Both the position numbers and the translations under genes were made by a program. 64,000 bases of DNA, from NCBI GenBank assembly GCA_964413275.1, contig CAYPSO010000006.1, positions 12,522 through 76,521 on the forward strand, written 5' to 3'. The notes under the pieces are model-generated. The model made no database searches. It saw nothing but the letters and a program-made list of their open reading frames with translations, and had not been told where the DNA came from. Shown in pieces: positions 24,704 through 33,409 of this stretch; position 1 is the first letter of the stretch, and the number at the start of each line of letters is the position of its first letter. The DNA comes from JAABRE01 sp964413275 (GTDB lineage Bacteria > Cyanobacteriota > Cyanobacteriia > Cyanobacteriales > JAABRE01).

Positions 24704-26698
24704 CTAACGACAAACCATCAACCATGCTCTTAAAACTTCTGCTACACTCCAAGCCTGAGCAAAACAACCTCTAGGAGTAAAGGGCGCATCTCCATCAAAA
24801 ATTTCGCTAATATTTCCGATACAACCATCTTGTAAATGATTCATCATTGGTTCTAACAAAGTGCGAGCTACGGTGGGATTTTGATAAACTTTTAAGTGAG
24901 CTTGAATAAAATGACCTATTAACCAAGCCCAAGTTGTCCCTTGGTGATAACTACCATCTCGTTGTAATTGATTTCCGCCGTAAATTCCTGCATAATTACT
25001 ATCATCAGGAGAAAGCGATCGCAATCCATAGGAAGTAAGTAAAATTTGCCCGACTTTATCTACTACCATTTTTTGTTGTTGTTTTGTTAAAGGTGCAAGG
25101 TTTCCAGCTAAAGATACAGCAAAAATTTGATTGGGGCGAAAAGCCGCATCATTGCCATAGAGAGAATCAATTACGTCGTAGCAATAACCACCATATTTGT
25201 ACCAAAACCGTTGGAAATTTGATTTAGTTTTTTCAGCCATTGCCTGATATTTATGGTTAGATTGAGCTAAAATTTCGGCAAAATCCTGCATACAAAGTAA
25301 AGCATTGTACCAAAGAGCGTTTACTTCCACAGGCTTACCAATACGAGGAGTAACTACCCAATTTCCTACTTTGGCATCCATCCATGTAAGTTGTATTCCT
25401 TTTTCACCGGCATAAAGTAAACCATCATCATCCATGCCAATGTTATAGCGAGTACCTTTAATATGCCAATCAATAATTTCAACTAATAAAGGAAATAATT
25501 CGCCTAAAAATTCCTTATCTTCAGTGGCAGCATAATAACTGCGAATTGCCTCAAAATACCATAAAATCGCATCTACCGTATTATATGCTGGAGTTTCTTC
25601 CACATCAGGAAAAACATTGGGTAACATTCCCTTATCTAAATATTGAGCAAAGGTGGAAAGTATGGTTTTGGCAATGTCATAACGCCCTGTGGCAATGGTT
25701 AATCCGGGTAAACTAATCATGGTATCTCTACCCCAATCGGTAAACCAAGGATAACCAGCGATAATTGTTTTGCCTTGGGGATTATTAATTAATGGTCGAT
25801 TTACAATAAATTGATCTGCTGCTAGTATTAATTGTTCGATCCATTTTGGTGCGGTTTCTAACTTATTTTGAGCATAAAAAATATTAATTAATTGCTTATT
25901 TCTTTGCTTTTTATCAGATTCTAATTCTATATTTTTTATTGCATTTTTATTACTACTTGCAACAATCATTATAGATTCACCGGGTTGTAACATTATTTTA
26001 CCAGTAGCGGCATGAAGATGATCTTCTACCTCATCTAAGCCACGATTTTTTTCTACGGCTAGGCTAAAATTTCGATACCAAGTATTATAAATTTCCCAAT
26101 TAAAGTTAATGTTTTGATGCTCAGCTAGAGGAAATAAATATAAGTTTGTAGCAGCAGGGCAAGCCTGAATTTCTAAATCACTTTTTCCTAATTTATTAAT
26201 ATTAAATAATGAGTTACCTTCAGTTTTACTATGATAATCACGATAGTTTACTAAGGCCTTTAAAGATAAGGTTAAAGCTTGACTACCTCGCAGAAAACTG
26301 TAACGAATATAAGTGGTATTTTCTCCCTGCTTCATCCAAATTCTTTTTTCTAATAAACCATCAGAAAAAGCAAAATTCCACACAGGAATTGTACCTTCTA
26401 AACGGAAACTTTCTAGATTAAGATAACCATGAGGGATAACAGTACCATCAGCCCAACGATTAGTATATAAATAATAAGAGTTTTTATTATAATTAATAAT
26501 TTCGTCAAGTTTAGTTAATAATAAAGTTCTGGCTACCGGTGGTTTTAAAGCAGCTATAAGTAAGCCATGATAACGTTTAGTTAAAAGTCCAGTAATTGTT
26601 CCTGAAGCATAACCACCAATACCATTAGTAATTAGCCATTCTCGTGATTCTGCAATATTAAGATGACTACATATTTCTCGTCCAAAATTAAGATTCAT
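24704..26698 (-). CDS. Amylo-alpha-1,6-glucosidase / glycogen debranching-type enzyme
   Basis: 664 aa. An N-terminal GDE_N-type beta domain (GIGGYASGTITGLLTKRYHGLL) is followed by a C-terminal (alpha/alpha)6 barrel of the GH133/GDE_C type. Catalytic-region landmarks are AGYPWFTDWGRDTMISLPGL, DAILWYFEAI, LTWMDAK and PVEVNALWYNAL. It likely removes 1,6-linked glucose branches from glycogen or a related alpha-glucan. It lacks the 4-alpha-glucanotransferase domain of eukaryotic debranching enzyme. Monocistronic; a scaffold gap lies about 160 bp upstream. Confidence 0.9.
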   Translation of the reverse strand: MNLNFGREICSHLNIAESREWLITNGIGGYASGTITGLLTKRYHGLLIAALKPPVARTLLLTKLDEIINYNKNSYYLYTNRWADGTVIPHGYLNLESFRLEGTIPVWNFAFSDGLLEKRIWMKQGENTTYIRYSFLRGSQALTLSLKALVNYRDYHSKTEGNSLFNINKLGKSDLEIQACPAATNLYLFPLAEHQNINFNWEIYNTWYRNFSLAVEKNRGLDEVEDHLHAATGKIMLQPGESIMIVASSNKNAIKNIELESDKKQRNKQLINIFYAQNKLETAPKWIEQLILAADQFIVNRPLINNPQGKTIIAGYPWFTDWGRDTMISLPGLTIATGRYDIAKTILSTFAQYLDKGMLPNVFPDVEETPAYNTVDAILWYFEAIRSYYAATEDKEFLGELFPLLVEIIDWHIKGTRYNIGMDDDGLLYAGEKGIQLTWMDAKVGNWVVTPRIGKPVEVNALWYNALLCMQDFAEILAQSNHKYQAMAEKTKSNFQRFWYKYGGYCYDVIDSLYGNDAAFRPNQIFAVSLAGNLAPLTKQQQKMVVDKVGQILLTSYGLRSLSPDDSNYAGIYGGNQLQRDGSYHQGTTWAWLIGHFIQAHLKVYQNPTVARTLLEPMMNHLQDGCIGNISEIFDGDAPFTPRGCFAQAWSVAEVLRAWLMVCR

Positions 26699-26857
26699 GA
26701 TTCATTTTTCCTGAGTTAGATTGGATTTAACCAATTGATTAATTAAAAAAGTTAAAAAGCCCTGAAATATTCAATCATTTGTAATTTGGCAGAGATTATC
26801 AAGTTTTTAGTTTAAACTTAAAATAATCAAGATATTATTGCTTTAAATTAACAAATA

Positions 26858-26957
26858 NNNNNNNNNNNNNNNNNNNNNNNNNNNNNNNNNNNNNNNNNNN
26901 NNNNNNNNNNNNNNNNNNNNNNNNNNNNNNNNNNNNNNNNNNNNNNNNNNNNNNNNN
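26858..26957. other. Scaffold gap (100 N)
   Basis: Exactly 100 N, a placeholder of unknown true length. It lies between the debranching-type gene and the copper ATPase gene, so promoter elements or a small gene may be missing. Confidence 0.99.
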
Positions 26958-27093
26958 ACTCATTAATTCAAAATTAGCTTTTAACATGATTAATTCTCCA
27001 TGAATCTACAATATTAATTTTTGTAAAATTTCCTTGACTCTCCACTTGACTAGAATCTTTACCGTAAAAATAAATATAATTTAAAGCAAAACT

Positions 27094-29334
27094 ATGGCAA
27101 GTCTGCATTTACGTTTAAAGGGTATGGGTTGTGCATCTTGTGCAACAACCATCGAAACAGCAATTAATAATACCCCCGGTGTAATTAATTGTAATGTTAA
27201 TTTTGCGGCCGAACAAGCTACGGTTAACTATAACAGAAAAAAAACTAATTTAGAACTTATACAAAAAGCTGTAGCTAATGTAGGTTATCAAGCCCTACCC
27301 TTAGAAAATTTTAATATAGATACAGCAGAAAAAGAACAAGAAAAAGAAGAAAAATTATTATTAAATAAAGTTATTTTTGGTGGTGTAGTTAGTGTAATTT
27401 TAGTCATAGGTGGTTTGCCCATGATGACAGGATTACATTTATCATTTATTCCTCATTGGTTACATAATTTTTGGTTGCAATTAATCCTAACTACTCCCGT
27501 GATGTTTTTGTGTGGTGATTCTTTTTTTAGGGGTGCATATAAAAGTGCCAAAAATCTTACAGCTAATATGGATACTTTGGTGGCTTTAGGTACAGGGGTA
27601 TCTTATTTATATTCATTATTTGTGACTTTATTCGCTGATTTTTTAGAGTCTAAAGGGGTAGAAGTAGTTGTATATTATGAAATTGCGGCAACGGTAATTA
27701 CTTTAATTTTATTAGGGCGTTATTTAGAACATAAAGCAAGGGGAAAAACTTCGGCAGCGATTAAAAAATTGATGGGTTTACAACCTAAAACCGCTAGAAT
27801 TATTAGAAATCAGGAAATAATTGATATTAATATTGAGCAAGTAATCGTAGGAGATATTATCTTAGTTCGCCCTGGAGAAAAAATCCCTGTAGATGGAGAA
27901 GTAATTGAAGGAGAATCTACCGTTGATGAATCTATGATAACAGGAGAAGCCATTGCAATCAAAAAACAATTGGGAGATGAAGTTATTGGAGCTACAATTA
28001 ATAAAACTGGTAGCTTTAAATTTAAAGCTTTACGAGTAGAAAAAGATACATTTTTAGCACAAATTGTTAAATTAGTTCAAGAAGCTCAGGGAAGCAAAGC
28101 ACCAATTCAAAGATTAGCAGATCGAGTTACTGGTATTTTTGTTCCCGCAGTAATTTTAATCTCAATTACTACTTTTTTAATTTGGTATTTATTTACCAAT
28201 AATTTAACTTTAGCAATGATTACCAGTGTAGGTGTTTTAATTATTGCTTGTCCCTGTGCTTTAGGTTTAGCTACACCTACTTCAATTATGGTAGGTACAG
28301 GTATTGGTGCGGAACATGGTATTTTAATTAAAGATGCTCAAAGCTTAGAATTAGCCCATAAAATTAATACTATTGTCCTTGATAAAACTGGTACTTTAAC
28401 AGAAGGAAAACCCACTGTTACTAATTATATTACTGTTCAAGGAATTGCCGATAATAATGAGTTGAATTTATTAAAATTAGCAGCAGCAATCGAGCAAAAT
28501 TCCGAGCATCCTTTAGCGGAAGCTTTAGTAAATTATGCTAAATCCCAAGGAATAATTAATATTCCTAATTGTCAAGAGTTTGAAGCAATTCCGGGTAAAG
28601 GAGTTCAAGGATATATTGACCATAAATTAATTCAAATTGGTACAAAAAATTGGTTAAAAGAATTAGGAATTGAAACCGATATATTGACATCTTATGAAGA
28701 TAGTTTAGAAAGTGAAGCAAAAACAGTAATTTGGTTAGCTATTGACCAAAAAATTGAAGCTTTATTGGCGATCGCAGATAAATTGAAAATTACTTCTTCA
28801 GAAGTAGTAGCCAAGTTACAAAGAATGGGTTTAGAAGTAGTAATGTTAACCGGAGATAATCAAAAAACCGCAGAAGCAATTGCCCAACAAGCTAATATTA
28901 AAAAAGTATTTGCCCAAGTGCGTCCCGATGAAAAAGCGAATACTATTAAATCATTACAAAAAAATGGTAGAATAGTTGCTATGGTTGGAGATGGTATTAA
29001 TGATGCTCCTGCCTTAGCTCAAGCGAATGTAGGAATAGCCATAGGTAGTGGTACAGACGTGGCAATATCAGCTAGTGATATTACCCTCATTTCTGGTGAT
29101 TTACAAGGTATTATTACAGCGATAAAATTAAGTAATGCTACCATCAAAAATATCCAACAAAACCTCTTTTTTGCCTTTATTTATAATACCGCAAGTATTC
29201 CCATTGCCGCAGGTATTTTATACCCAATATTCGGTATTTTACTTAATCCTATAATTGCAGGTGCAGCGATGGCTATGAGTTCAGTTTCTGTAGTGACAAA
29301 TGCCTTAAGATTACGGAATTTTGTGATTGAATAG
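27094..29334 (+). CDS. Copper-translocating P1B-type ATPase
   Basis: 746-residue heavy-metal P-type ATPase. The N-terminal heavy-metal-associated domain has GMGCASC (10-16). The CPC ion-site motif is at 386-388 in IIACPCALGLATP, the actuator TGEA at 283-286, the phosphorylated Asp at 430 in DKTGTLTEG, then SEHPLAEA and GDGINDAPAL. CPC with CxxC indicates Cu(I) (or Ag) transport. Cyanobacteria have CtaA (cell import/export) and PacS (thylakoid), and sequence alone does not tell which this is. No copper chaperone or regulator gene is adjacent, but gaps of unknown size flank the gene. Confidence 0.92.
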   Translation: MASLHLRLKGMGCASCATTIETAINNTPGVINCNVNFAAEQATVNYNRKKTNLELIQKAVANVGYQALPLENFNIDTAEKEQEKEEKLLLNKVIFGGVVSVILVIGGLPMMTGLHLSFIPHWLHNFWLQLILTTPVMFLCGDSFFRGAYKSAKNLTANMDTLVALGTGVSYLYSLFVTLFADFLESKGVEVVVYYEIAATVITLILLGRYLEHKARGKTSAAIKKLMGLQPKTARIIRNQEIIDINIEQVIVGDIILVRPGEKIPVDGEVIEGESTVDESMITGEAIAIKKQLGDEVIGATINKTGSFKFKALRVEKDTFLAQIVKLVQEAQGSKAPIQRLADRVTGIFVPAVILISITTFLIWYLFTNNLTLAMITSVGVLIIACPCALGLATPTSIMVGTGIGAEHGILIKDAQSLELAHKINTIVLDKTGTLTEGKPTVTNYITVQGIADNNELNLLKLAAAIEQNSEHPLAEALVNYAKSQGIINIPNCQEFEAIPGKGVQGYIDHKLIQIGTKNWLKELGIETDILTSYEDSLESEAKTVIWLAIDQKIEALLAIADKLKITSSEVVAKLQRMGLEVVMLTGDNQKTAEAIAQQANIKKVFAQVRPDEKANTIKSLQKNGRIVAMVGDGINDAPALAQANVGIAIGSGTDVAISASDITLISGDLQGIITAIKLSNATIKNIQQNLFFAFIYNTASIPIAAGILYPIFGILLNPIIAGAAMAMSSVSVVTNALRLRNFVIE

Positions 29335-29393
29335 TTAACAATTAGCGATTAGCTGTTAGCTTTTTATTACTTTCTTTCTCCTGAATACTGAAT

Positions 29394-29424
29394 ACTGACT
29401 ACTGACTACTGACTACTGACTACT
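29394..29424. repeat. Tandem heptanucleotide repeat (ACTGACT)4
   Basis: Four full 7-bp units plus ACT. Such short tandemly repeated heptamers are common in cyanobacterial intergenic DNA. It lies 50 bp before a scaffold gap, and the repetition may have contributed to assembly failure. Confidence 0.8.
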
Positions 29425-29471
29425 ATTAAATCAATTATTTCGATTTTGCGTAACATTCAGTAAAATAATAT

Positions 29472-29571
29472 NNNNNNNNNNNNNNNNNNNNNNNNNNNNN
29501 NNNNNNNNNNNNNNNNNNNNNNNNNNNNNNNNNNNNNNNNNNNNNNNNNNNNNNNNNNNNNNNNNNNNNNN
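29472..29571. other. Scaffold gap (100 N)
   Basis: Second placeholder gap, between the copper ATPase gene and pstC. A phosphate-binding protein gene (pstS), usually upstream of pstC, is not seen and could lie in the missing sequence or elsewhere. Confidence 0.99.
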
Positions 29572-29646
29572 ATACAGTTTTTTATTACGATCTGTTGATC
29601 GATTATGCACGAAACAACTCCAAATAACTCTCAAAAAAAATCAAAA

Positions 29647-29665
29647 CTTTACCTAATCTTAAAAA
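29647..29665 (+). promoter_or_regulatory. Possible Pho box upstream of pstC
   Basis: CTTTACCT, a 3-base spacer, then CTTAAAAA gives an 11-bp-period direct repeat resembling the cyanobacterial Pho box (CTTAACCT repeats). The second half-site is weak. It is placed about 120 bp before the pstC start, where control by the phosphate-starvation regulator would be expected. Confidence 0.35.
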
Positions 29666-29786
29666 ACAGTTGGTAAGATACACACTTCAGAAAGGTTCTT
29701 TGAGTAAAAATAGTTGCGTTTAAAATTCAATATTTGAATTTTTAACTTTTTTATTTTTATAAATTTTAGTTATGTAGAGGTAAATA

Positions 29787-30698
29787 GTGAGTTCAGTAAG
29801 TTCTTTTGGTGATTATTCTAAAGTAATAAAACCTCGTCCAGCTAACGAACGTATTTTAGATACAGTGTTCAAGTGGGTAGCGAAAATTTTTGCTTTGGCG
29901 ATTGCAGGTGTATTAGTTTGGATTGCCATAGAAGTTGCCATTGCAGCCCAACCAGCCATTAGCGAATTTGGAGCTAATTTTTTAGTAAATAGTACCTGGA
30001 ATCCTGTCAACAAAGAATATGGGGTTTGGCCTGCTATTTATGGTACTATCGTCAGTTCTTTTATTGCCCTATTAATCTCTGTACCGATTGGTATAGGAGT
30101 AGCTATTTTTCTCAGCGAAGATTATCTTCCTCCTCTAGTACAAAGAATTTTAGTATTTTTAGTTGAACTTTTAGCAGCTATACCCAGTGTAGTTTATGGG
30201 TTATGGGGAATTTTTGTCTTAATTCCCTTTCTGAAAAATTTTACTCCTTTAAGAGGCCCCGGAATGCTTCCTGCGGCTTTAATTTTATCAGTGATGATTT
30301 TACCTGTCATCGCAGCTATTTCTCGTGATGCCATTACTAATGTACCTTCATCCCTAAGACAAGCTGCTGTGGGTTTAGGAGCAACTCGTTGGGAAGCTAT
30401 CCTAAAAATTGTTATTCCTGCCGCATCTTCTGGTATTATCGGTGGAATTATGCTGGCTTTAGGTAGGGCTTTAGGTGAAACCATGGCTGTAACCATGTTA
30501 ATCGGAAATTCTAACAAAGTTAGTTTGTCCGTATTTGAACCTTCCAATACTATCTCCTCATTACTCGCTAACCAATTTGCTGAAGCCAGTGGACTTCAAG
30601 TATCAGCCTTAATGTACGCAGCCTTAATTTTATTTGCCATAACTTTAGTAGTTAATATTCTGGCTCAAGTTGTGGTTCGTCGCTTACAAAAAATCTAA
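29787..30698 (+). CDS. pstC: Phosphate ABC transporter permease PstC
   Basis: 303 aa with six predicted membrane helices. The BPD permease EAA-type loop reads LRQAAVGLGATRWEAILKIV, with the PstC features SVPIGIGVAIFLSEDY and IPSVVYGLWGIF. It starts at GTG (29787) with AGAGG upstream. Together with PstA it forms the membrane channel for high-affinity phosphate uptake. First visible gene of pstCAB. Confidence 0.95.
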   Translation: MSSVSSFGDYSKVIKPRPANERILDTVFKWVAKIFALAIAGVLVWIAIEVAIAAQPAISEFGANFLVNSTWNPVNKEYGVWPAIYGTIVSSFIALLISVPIGIGVAIFLSEDYLPPLVQRILVFLVELLAAIPSVVYGLWGIFVLIPFLKNFTPLRGPGMLPAALILSVMILPVIAAISRDAITNVPSSLRQAAVGLGATRWEAILKIVIPAASSGIIGGIMLALGRALGETMAVTMLIGNSNKVSLSVFEPSNTISSLLANQFAEASGLQVSALMYAALILFAITLVVNILAQVVVRRLQKI

Positions 30699-30776
30699 AT
30701 GAGTTATTTCTTATTTTTCCTTAGTCATTTATTAACAATTCACTGATAACTTATTAACTAATTATCCATCAATTAC

Positions 30777-31658
30777 ATGACTCAAACCACTTTCGATCCT
30801 CAAACCCTGAAAAAAAATCCTACCGCTCCCCGTACTTTATTTTCCCTATTTATGAGCACAGTTGCGGGATTATTTATGACAATGGCCATTATTCCCCTTT
30901 TTATTATCCTGTTTTATCTTTTATACAAGGGAATAAGTGCCTTAAGTTTGCAAGTTTTTGTCCAATTACCACCACCGCCAATGGTAGAAGGTGGAGGCTT
31001 TGGCAATGCCATTGTCGGTACAGTAATTATGGTAGCGATTGGTACTCTAATTAGTTTGCCCATTGGAGTAATGGCAGCAATTTATCTCTCAGAATTCAGT
31101 CAAAATAAAGTCGCTGAATGGACTCGTTTTGCCACAAATGTGTTAAGTGGTGTTCCTTCCATTATTATTGGTGTATTTGCCTATGGAGTATTAGTAATTA
31201 CTTTTAAGACTTATTCTGCTTGGGCGGGTGGTTTTGCTTTATCTATTCTGATGTTACCGACAATAGTTCGTACCACAGATGAAGCTTTACAATTAGTACC
31301 CCAAGACGTGCGGCAGGCTTCAGTGGGCTTAGGGGCTAATGACTATCAAACTGTTTTACAAATCGTCTTACCCGCAGCAATTCCTGCCATTATCACTGGT
31401 GTAACTTTAGCCCTAGCTAGAGCAGCAGGAGAAACTGCACCTCTACTTTTTACCGCCTTGTTTACCCAGTATTGGCCTGATTGGAATAATTTATTAGTTG
31501 AACCAACGGCATCTTTAGCTGTTTTAGTTTACAATTTTGCGATCGTTCCTTTCCAAAATCAACAGGAATTAGCATGGGCTGCCGCTTTTATTTTAGTGCT
31601 GTTAGTTCTTTTAACTAGCATTATTGCCCGTTTAGCTACTTCTGTACGTAAATATTAA
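30777..31658 (+). CDS. pstA: Phosphate ABC transporter permease PstA
   Basis: 293 aa, six membrane helices. The signature loop VPQDVRQASVGLGANDYQTV is followed by LALARAAGETAPLLFTA, typical of PstA. GVPSIIIGVFAYG matches the conserved periplasmic-side region. It lies 78 bp after pstC and 38 bp before pstB. Partner of PstC in the inner membrane. Confidence 0.96.
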   Translation: MTQTTFDPQTLKKNPTAPRTLFSLFMSTVAGLFMTMAIIPLFIILFYLLYKGISALSLQVFVQLPPPPMVEGGGFGNAIVGTVIMVAIGTLISLPIGVMAAIYLSEFSQNKVAEWTRFATNVLSGVPSIIIGVFAYGVLVITFKTYSAWAGGFALSILMLPTIVRTTDEALQLVPQDVRQASVGLGANDYQTVLQIVLPAAIPAIITGVTLALARAAGETAPLLFTALFTQYWPDWNNLLVEPTASLAVLVYNFAIVPFQNQQELAWAAAFILVLLVLLTSIIARLATSVRKY

Positions 31659-31696
31659 GACTTTTTCTTCTTTAAATTTTTATCAGAGATACAACC

Positions 31697-32500
31697 ATGA
31701 TTAGAGATAATTTAACTAATAAGACCGAGACTGTTATCAAGACAGAAAATGTCAATGTTTATTACGGTAACTTTTTAGCCGTAGCAGGAATATATCTTGA
31801 TGTACCAAAAAATCAAGTTACAGCTTTTATTGGCCCTTCTGGTTGTGGTAAAAGTACCCTATTACGTTGTTATAATCGTCTTAATGATTTAATTTCTAGC
31901 TTCAAATTAGAAGGCAGAATCACTTATCACGATCAAAATCTCTACGCTCCTGAAATCGATCCAGTACAGGTGAGAAGGCGCATAGGCATGGTATTTCAAA
32001 AACCTAATCCTTTCCCCAAATCAATTTATGAAAATATTGCCTTTGGTGCTCGCATTAATGGTTATAAAGGTGATATGGATGAGTTAGTAGAAAGGTCTCT
32101 GCGTCAAGCTGCTCTTTGGGACGAAGTTAAAGATAAACTCAGACAAAGTGGTTTAGCTATTTCTGGTGGACAACAACAAAGATTATGTATTGCCAGAACA
32201 ATTGCTATTCAACCTGATGTGGTTTTAATGGATGAACCTTGTTCAGCACTCGATCCTATTTCTACTTTAAAGGTTGAAGAACTAATTCATCAACTTAAGG
32301 AAAATTACACTATTATCATTGTTACCCACAATATGCAGCAAGCCTCTAGGGTAGCTGATTATACTGCTTTCTTTAACGTCAAAACCACTGAAAAAGGCGA
32401 ACGTCAAGGATATTTAGGGGAATATGATACCACTGAAAGAATCTTCCAAAATCCTAAAGAAGAAGCAACTCAGCAATATGTAAGTGGTCGTTTTGGCTAA
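31697..32500 (+). CDS. pstB: Phosphate ABC transporter ATPase PstB
   Basis: 267 aa ABC ATPase. Walker A GPSGCGKST, Q-loop GMVFQKPNPFPKSIYENIAFG (specific to PstB), signature SGGQQQRLCIA, Walker B VVLMDEPCSALDP and the switch histidine in IVTHNM are all present. It energises the PstCA channel and also takes part in phosphate signalling. Last gene of the visible pst operon; no phoU follows. Confidence 0.97.
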   Translation: MIRDNLTNKTETVIKTENVNVYYGNFLAVAGIYLDVPKNQVTAFIGPSGCGKSTLLRCYNRLNDLISSFKLEGRITYHDQNLYAPEIDPVQVRRRIGMVFQKPNPFPKSIYENIAFGARINGYKGDMDELVERSLRQAALWDEVKDKLRQSGLAISGGQQQRLCIARTIAIQPDVVLMDEPCSALDPISTLKVEELIHQLKENYTIIIVTHNMQQASRVADYTAFFNVKTTEKGERQGYLGEYDTTERIFQNPKEEATQQYVSGRFG

Positions 32501-32569
32501 AAATTACTAACTGTGTCACCAATTCTTGGTAGGATAATTTTACCTTGAAAATATCTCTTAAAAATAATT

Positions 32570-32980
32570 ATGGGAATAAAAAATTATCTATCACGTTTAT
32601 TCGCTTTAGTCTTAGTTATCGTAATCGGCTTAGTCGGCTTTGGTGGTACTGCCAGTGCTGATGGTTTAACTGGTAATTATGTTGAAGATACTTCTTTTGT
32701 CTTAGAAAGTTTAACTGAAGCGATAGATTTACCTAATGATGCTCCTAACCGTACAGAAGTTCAAGCTCAGGCTAGGAATCAAATGAATGATTATGCTTCT
32801 CGTTATCGTCGTAATAGCAAATATTCAGGATTGCGCTCTTTTACTACTATGCAAACAGCTTTAAATTCTTTAGCTGGTTATTATACTTCCTATGGTAGTC
32901 GTCCTTTACCTGAAAAATTAAAAACTCGTCTCAAACAAGAATTTAAACAGGTAGCAATTGCTGTACAACGTGGAGGTTAA
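32570..32980 (+). CDS. psb27: Photosystem II assembly protein Psb27
   Basis: 136 aa. After a signal peptide, a four-helix Psb27 domain shows LTGNYVEDT, VQAQARNQMNDYASRYRR and FTTMQTALNSLAGYY. It binds CP43 on the lumenal side of immature or damaged photosystem II and assists manganese-cluster assembly. The start at 32570 gives an ideal signal sequence. Unlike the Psb27 lipoproteins known from cyanobacteria, the cleavage region reads FGGTASADGL with no cysteine, so it should be cut by signal peptidase I after A30 and not be lipidated. A terminator follows at 33042. Confidence 0.95.
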   Translation: MGIKNYLSRLFALVLVIVIGLVGFGGTASADGLTGNYVEDTSFVLESLTEAIDLPNDAPNRTEVQAQARNQMNDYASRYRRNSKYSGLRSFTTMQTALNSLAGYYTSYGSRPLPEKLKTRLKQEFKQVAIAVQRGG

Positions 32981-33041
32981 TGAATAATTAATTGATTGTT
33001 CATTATTCCTAATTATCATCTTTTTTAGAAAGATTAATTAG

Positions 33042-33070
33042 AAAAGGTTTGAGCGATCGAGCCTTTTTTT
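33042..33070 (+). terminator. Intrinsic terminator after psb27
   Basis: AAAAGGTTTGA pairs with TCGAGCCTTTT (two G-U pairs) around a GCGA loop and runs into eight T. It ends the psb27 transcript about 60 bp after the stop codon. Confidence 0.8.
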
Positions 33071-33140
33071 TATTCTTTTTTTAAACATATGTGAACTTAT
33101 ATTCTTTCTAGACTAATGTGACACTTTAGATAATTTTTGG

Positions 33141-33275
33141 TAGGGTGGGCAAGACGGACTTTTAAGTTATTATTTGCTCTCAATATTTAAAGTCCTCTTG
33201 CCCACATTGGTGGGCAATTCCTTAATTAATGGTACTGAATTTTACCCAAGATTATAGCTAGAATTGCCCACCCTA
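33141..33275. mobile_element. MITE-like element with TAGGGTGGGCAA/TTGCCCACCCTA ends
   Basis: Perfect 12-bp terminal inverted repeats bound 135 bp. A nested TTGCCCAC-attg-GTGGGCAA inverted repeat (33198-33217) suggests two units joined. The surroundings carry direct copies of AATGTGACACTTTA (33117 and about 33303), as if the element sits inside a duplicated segment. There is no coding capacity. Same end type as repeats at 1011, 21739, 39036 and 59404. Confidence 0.65.
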
Positions 33276-33409
33276 CATCTATATCATCTATATCTAGATT
33301 AAAATGTGACACTTTAAAAGGTGGTATCTAGATTAAACACAATTCCAAAATTTTTATGTTATAAACGTGACGAACAACAATTTAAAGTCAGATATTAGGG
33401 GATTTAGTC

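Noticed and set aside
29394..29424. CRISPR array
   Set aside because: The 7-bp tandem repeats have no spacers and there are no cas genes.
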